Part shown: positions 63,101 through 64,000 of the stretch, piece by piece
Layout: each line of letters opens with the position of its first letter
Numbering within the stretch: position 1 is the stretch's first letter
Assembly (NCBI RefSeq): GCF_001434115.1
Contig: NZ_AZDW01000022.1
Location: forward strand, 23,273 to 87,272
DNA length: 64,000 nucleotides
From: Levilactobacillus zymae DSM 19395
GTDB taxonomy: Bacteria; Bacillota; Bacilli; Lactobacillales; Lactobacillaceae
Reading direction: 5' to 3'
Notes under the pieces: generated by a model
What the model saw: only the letters and a program-made list of their open reading frames with translations
The model's database searches: none
Told to the model about the DNA's origin: nothing
Program-made: the position numbers and the translations under genes

Positions 63101-63553
63101 GGCATCAACGGCTACTTGGTCCGTCTTGACCACCCCGTCTTGGGCCGTAACGGTTGCCGCCGCTTGATCCTTAGCCGTCTGAGCAACCTGTTGGGCCGCA
63201 CTGGTTTGATCGACTAACTTTTGGGCCGCGTCAACCTTGACCTGGGCCGCGCTTTGGGCCTGCGTGGCCGTCTGATTTTGGTCGGTCGCCGTAGTGGCTT
63301 GGGCCTGCGCATCCGTGGCGGTCGATTGGGCCGCGGTCGTGGTTTGCCCAGCTTTAGCCGCATTATCCTTAGCCGCTACCACGTTAGGCGCCTTTTCCAC
63401 CTGTTCCGCTAACGTATCCTGCTTAGTCTGTTCCCCGGTTGCCGGCGCCGCAGTCTTGGCCGGTGTCGCATCGGCATGTGCCGCCTGACCACTAAATGCT
63501 AAAACCCCTGCTACCGTTGCAACGCCAGCTACAATCTTTTTCACCTTTGTCAT
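60197..63553 (-). CDS. LPQTGE-anchored SEC10/PgrA-type surface protein
   Basis: A 1118-residue sortase substrate. Signal peptide MTKVKKIVAGVATVAGVLAF ends at AAHAD. A long Ala/Gln/Thr coiled coil (about 50-345) is followed by a SEC10/PgrA domain with LSMFTADMVNQIRTALG, HAHDVAAITK and GHALALAGQYEP. A second coiled coil, a PTEPTTPVTPTKP repeat, a Lys/Ala-rich patch and LPQTGE-helix-RRQRN follow. The start is ATG 63553 with GGGAGG 8 nt upstream. Adhesion or aggregation roles are inferred from the family. Confidence 0.88.
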   Translation of the reverse strand: MTKVKKIVAGVATVAGVLAFSGQAAHADATPAKTAAPATGEQTKQDTLAEQVEKAPNVVAAKDNAAKAGQTTTAAQSTATDAQAQATTATDQNQTATQAQSAAQVKVDAAQKLVDQTSAAQQVAQTAKDQAAATVTAQDGVVKTDQVAVDAAAQKQQDAQTAYDKAQQAAQNATPTNVQTTKNQITQTTAKIAKDKTTEQTDQAAIDKAKTAQQAAQSTATKAAQAAQTDQAAAESAQNQVAQVNQQVAQDNAALANQQTAISASNAAAQTAKEAIATDQNNIAETKTAVTKNAADLADAQAALKAAQDSAATLTQALSDRQIAQIAVDVNEAQIDRYNSLKSTTVANTITLPTGYKEALANIATAMNKVEMDQLNHVAADELAADQVAVTTAIQAGTPALTQAVTGNVYHGNSYDQQITFSDIAALTGQQRNELSMFTADMVNQIRTALGNTTTAVTQGAVDFANDIATQYNQDNWNLSQKHAHDVAAITKVAGDAKYGLNADDNYYESLGNGYVNIAPDSTGKIAGNMDQLKEAVYNTIRDMMLKDQDSSFGHALALAGQYEPTAASYLGTSFDKLGQDHFEIVTDTPAYIPTNAKFNRDVMSLAGIPTPGVTDKALDANYRPLSIAESNTQNILALAKRTINTNKEAESNLTAAQNKVDEVQAVATKLSTTLTTQQAQLVTDTDAQTKANNDVTAQRAKVNELTKTLRTDQQAATAAQTALKAAQTKAAASQTAATTAANSLTAANTRVNDLTTKLAQDQDTTKTDTTKLDALNATLADYQKSAQNLTTAKTNLDTTNQALQTAKDKLAADQKVQAQDAQNLETKTQALAAATKAYQDALAALKAAEAELANAKTNATATAATLAAATQKVKAAQAALAAAQTAQQQADAQVPIERAKALQALLDAAKPTTPVTPTEPTTPVTPTKPTEPTTPVTPTKPTEPTTPVTPTKPTEPTTPVTPTEPTEPTTPVTPTEPTAPTTSTATPISQPVTAPTTATKADQSTRTTKPATKKATKKAPTHDLAAAKQQVAKAARGRYASGQASVVQTTATGQGHGKTVLTMTPADKTTNQQVVLPGLAGKHTTLPQTGEQAPAGLSLLGLLLGVFGLTAWRRQRN
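60600..60835 (-). repeat. 36-bp tandem repeats (TEPTTPVTPTKP)
   Basis: Six or so 36-bp units encode a Pro/Thr wall-spanning stretch. The gttaccgg piece recurs with exact 36-bp spacing (60633, 60669). Confidence 0.85.
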
Positions 63554-63955
63554 CTGTTTTTCCTCCCACGTTCTGACACCGAAATTAACGCCGCTGATGC
63601 TGATAAATGGCAAACATAACTAACCAAAATAATTAATCTCGGTATGTACTTCATTACACTCATCATTATAGTATTAATTTAGTTACATTTATAGATATTT
63701 GTTACATATTTTTTAATAACAATATTTGATGATGATCAACCATCACGCCCTGTTCCTAGTATTTACGGGCATTTAGCGGCATTTCAAGGCTCAATTTTGC
63801 TAATAAATTTCTTTTCGTACAGGGGAACTAAGATTTATATCTAGTGTAAAAATGACGATTTTAGCCAGCATTTACCGCTAAACGTTGGATTAAACTAATT
63901 ACTTCAAAACTAATCAATGATGCAAAATATAAACGATTATCTCAACAAAAAAAGA
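63554..63955. other. AT-rich intergenic region at right edge
   Basis: About 400 bp with no gene seen; it must contain the promoter of the SEC10/PgrA-type gene. Confidence 0.6.
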
Positions 63956-63988
63956 GTTTGGGACATAAGTCCCTAAATTCCAGTAGTT
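63946..63988 (-). terminator. Terminator-like hairpin at right edge
   Basis: GGGAC-TTAT-GTCCC with partly paired flanks, then CTCTTTTTTT on the minus strand. It probably ends a minus-strand gene beyond the window. Confidence 0.5.
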
Positions 63989-64000
63989 AAAAATTGGTCC

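Overview
The window reads as the chromosome of a heterofermentative-type lactic acid bacterium, most likely Levilactobacillus or a close Lactobacillaceae relative. The reasons are the LPQTxE sortase motifs on three surface proteins, the tmRNA tag AKNNNNSYALAA, a cytochrome bd oxidase, DUF5776 and SLAP/GW-like wall-binding modules, AGGAGG ribosome sites and moderately GC-rich coding DNA. This genus call is inference; no rRNA gene is present to confirm it. No prophage or insertion sequence was found. The accessory material is a small orphan CRISPR array and several structured non-coding elements.

Layout: 1-1750 holds the cydAB respiratory oxidase. 2.0-3.3 kb has a structured leader and a D-2-hydroxyacid dehydrogenase. 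4.3-17.5 kb is a surface-protein block: an LPQTAE leucine-rich-repeat protein, a 1680-residue NAGPA plus calcineurin-like phosphoesterase fusion, tRNA-Gln and tRNA-Glu, and an LPQTNE mucin-binding-repeat protein. 18-21.7 kb carries pgi, a GlcU-type glucose importer and an rRNA methyltransferase. 22-25 kb has a sensor kinase/regulator pair and ssrA (tmRNA). 25.2-27.7 kb has three poorly known genes. 28-32 kb is a Ugp-like ABC importer operon. 32-38.4 kb has a CAP protein, a WYL regulator, a phosphoesterase and an aconitase-family hydro-lyase operon with a dicarboxylate carrier and a divergent LysR regulator.

39-43.7 kb has a GT8 glycosyltransferase, a LysM-NlpC/P60 hydrolase that seems to start at ATT, and a YtrA-type GntR/ABC operon. 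44.2-45.3 kb has an orphan non-coding RNA, a type I-E CRISPR array without cas genes, and two very small genes. 45.6-52.7 kb has OsmC, MarR, LicD and a polyphosphate operon (degenerate Ppx-HD, Ppk, Ppx). 52.7-55.8 kb has an acetyltransferase, an azoreductase and a divergent MocR-like regulator lacking the PLP lysine. 55.9 kb has a probable CcpA-controlled small RNA. 56.2-63.6 kb has tagH, a GH73 autolysin, nagB and a SEC10/PgrA LPQTGE protein.

Two themes link genes. The first is the cell surface: sortase substrates, teichoic-acid export, LicD, autolysins and phosphoesterases. The second is carbon control: cre-like sites lie at pgi, the GlcU importer, cydA and the 55.9-kb small RNA. The CU-rich middle of that RNA is complementary over 12 nt to the nagB ribosome-binding region, which makes it the best candidate here for an undescribed regulatory circuit.
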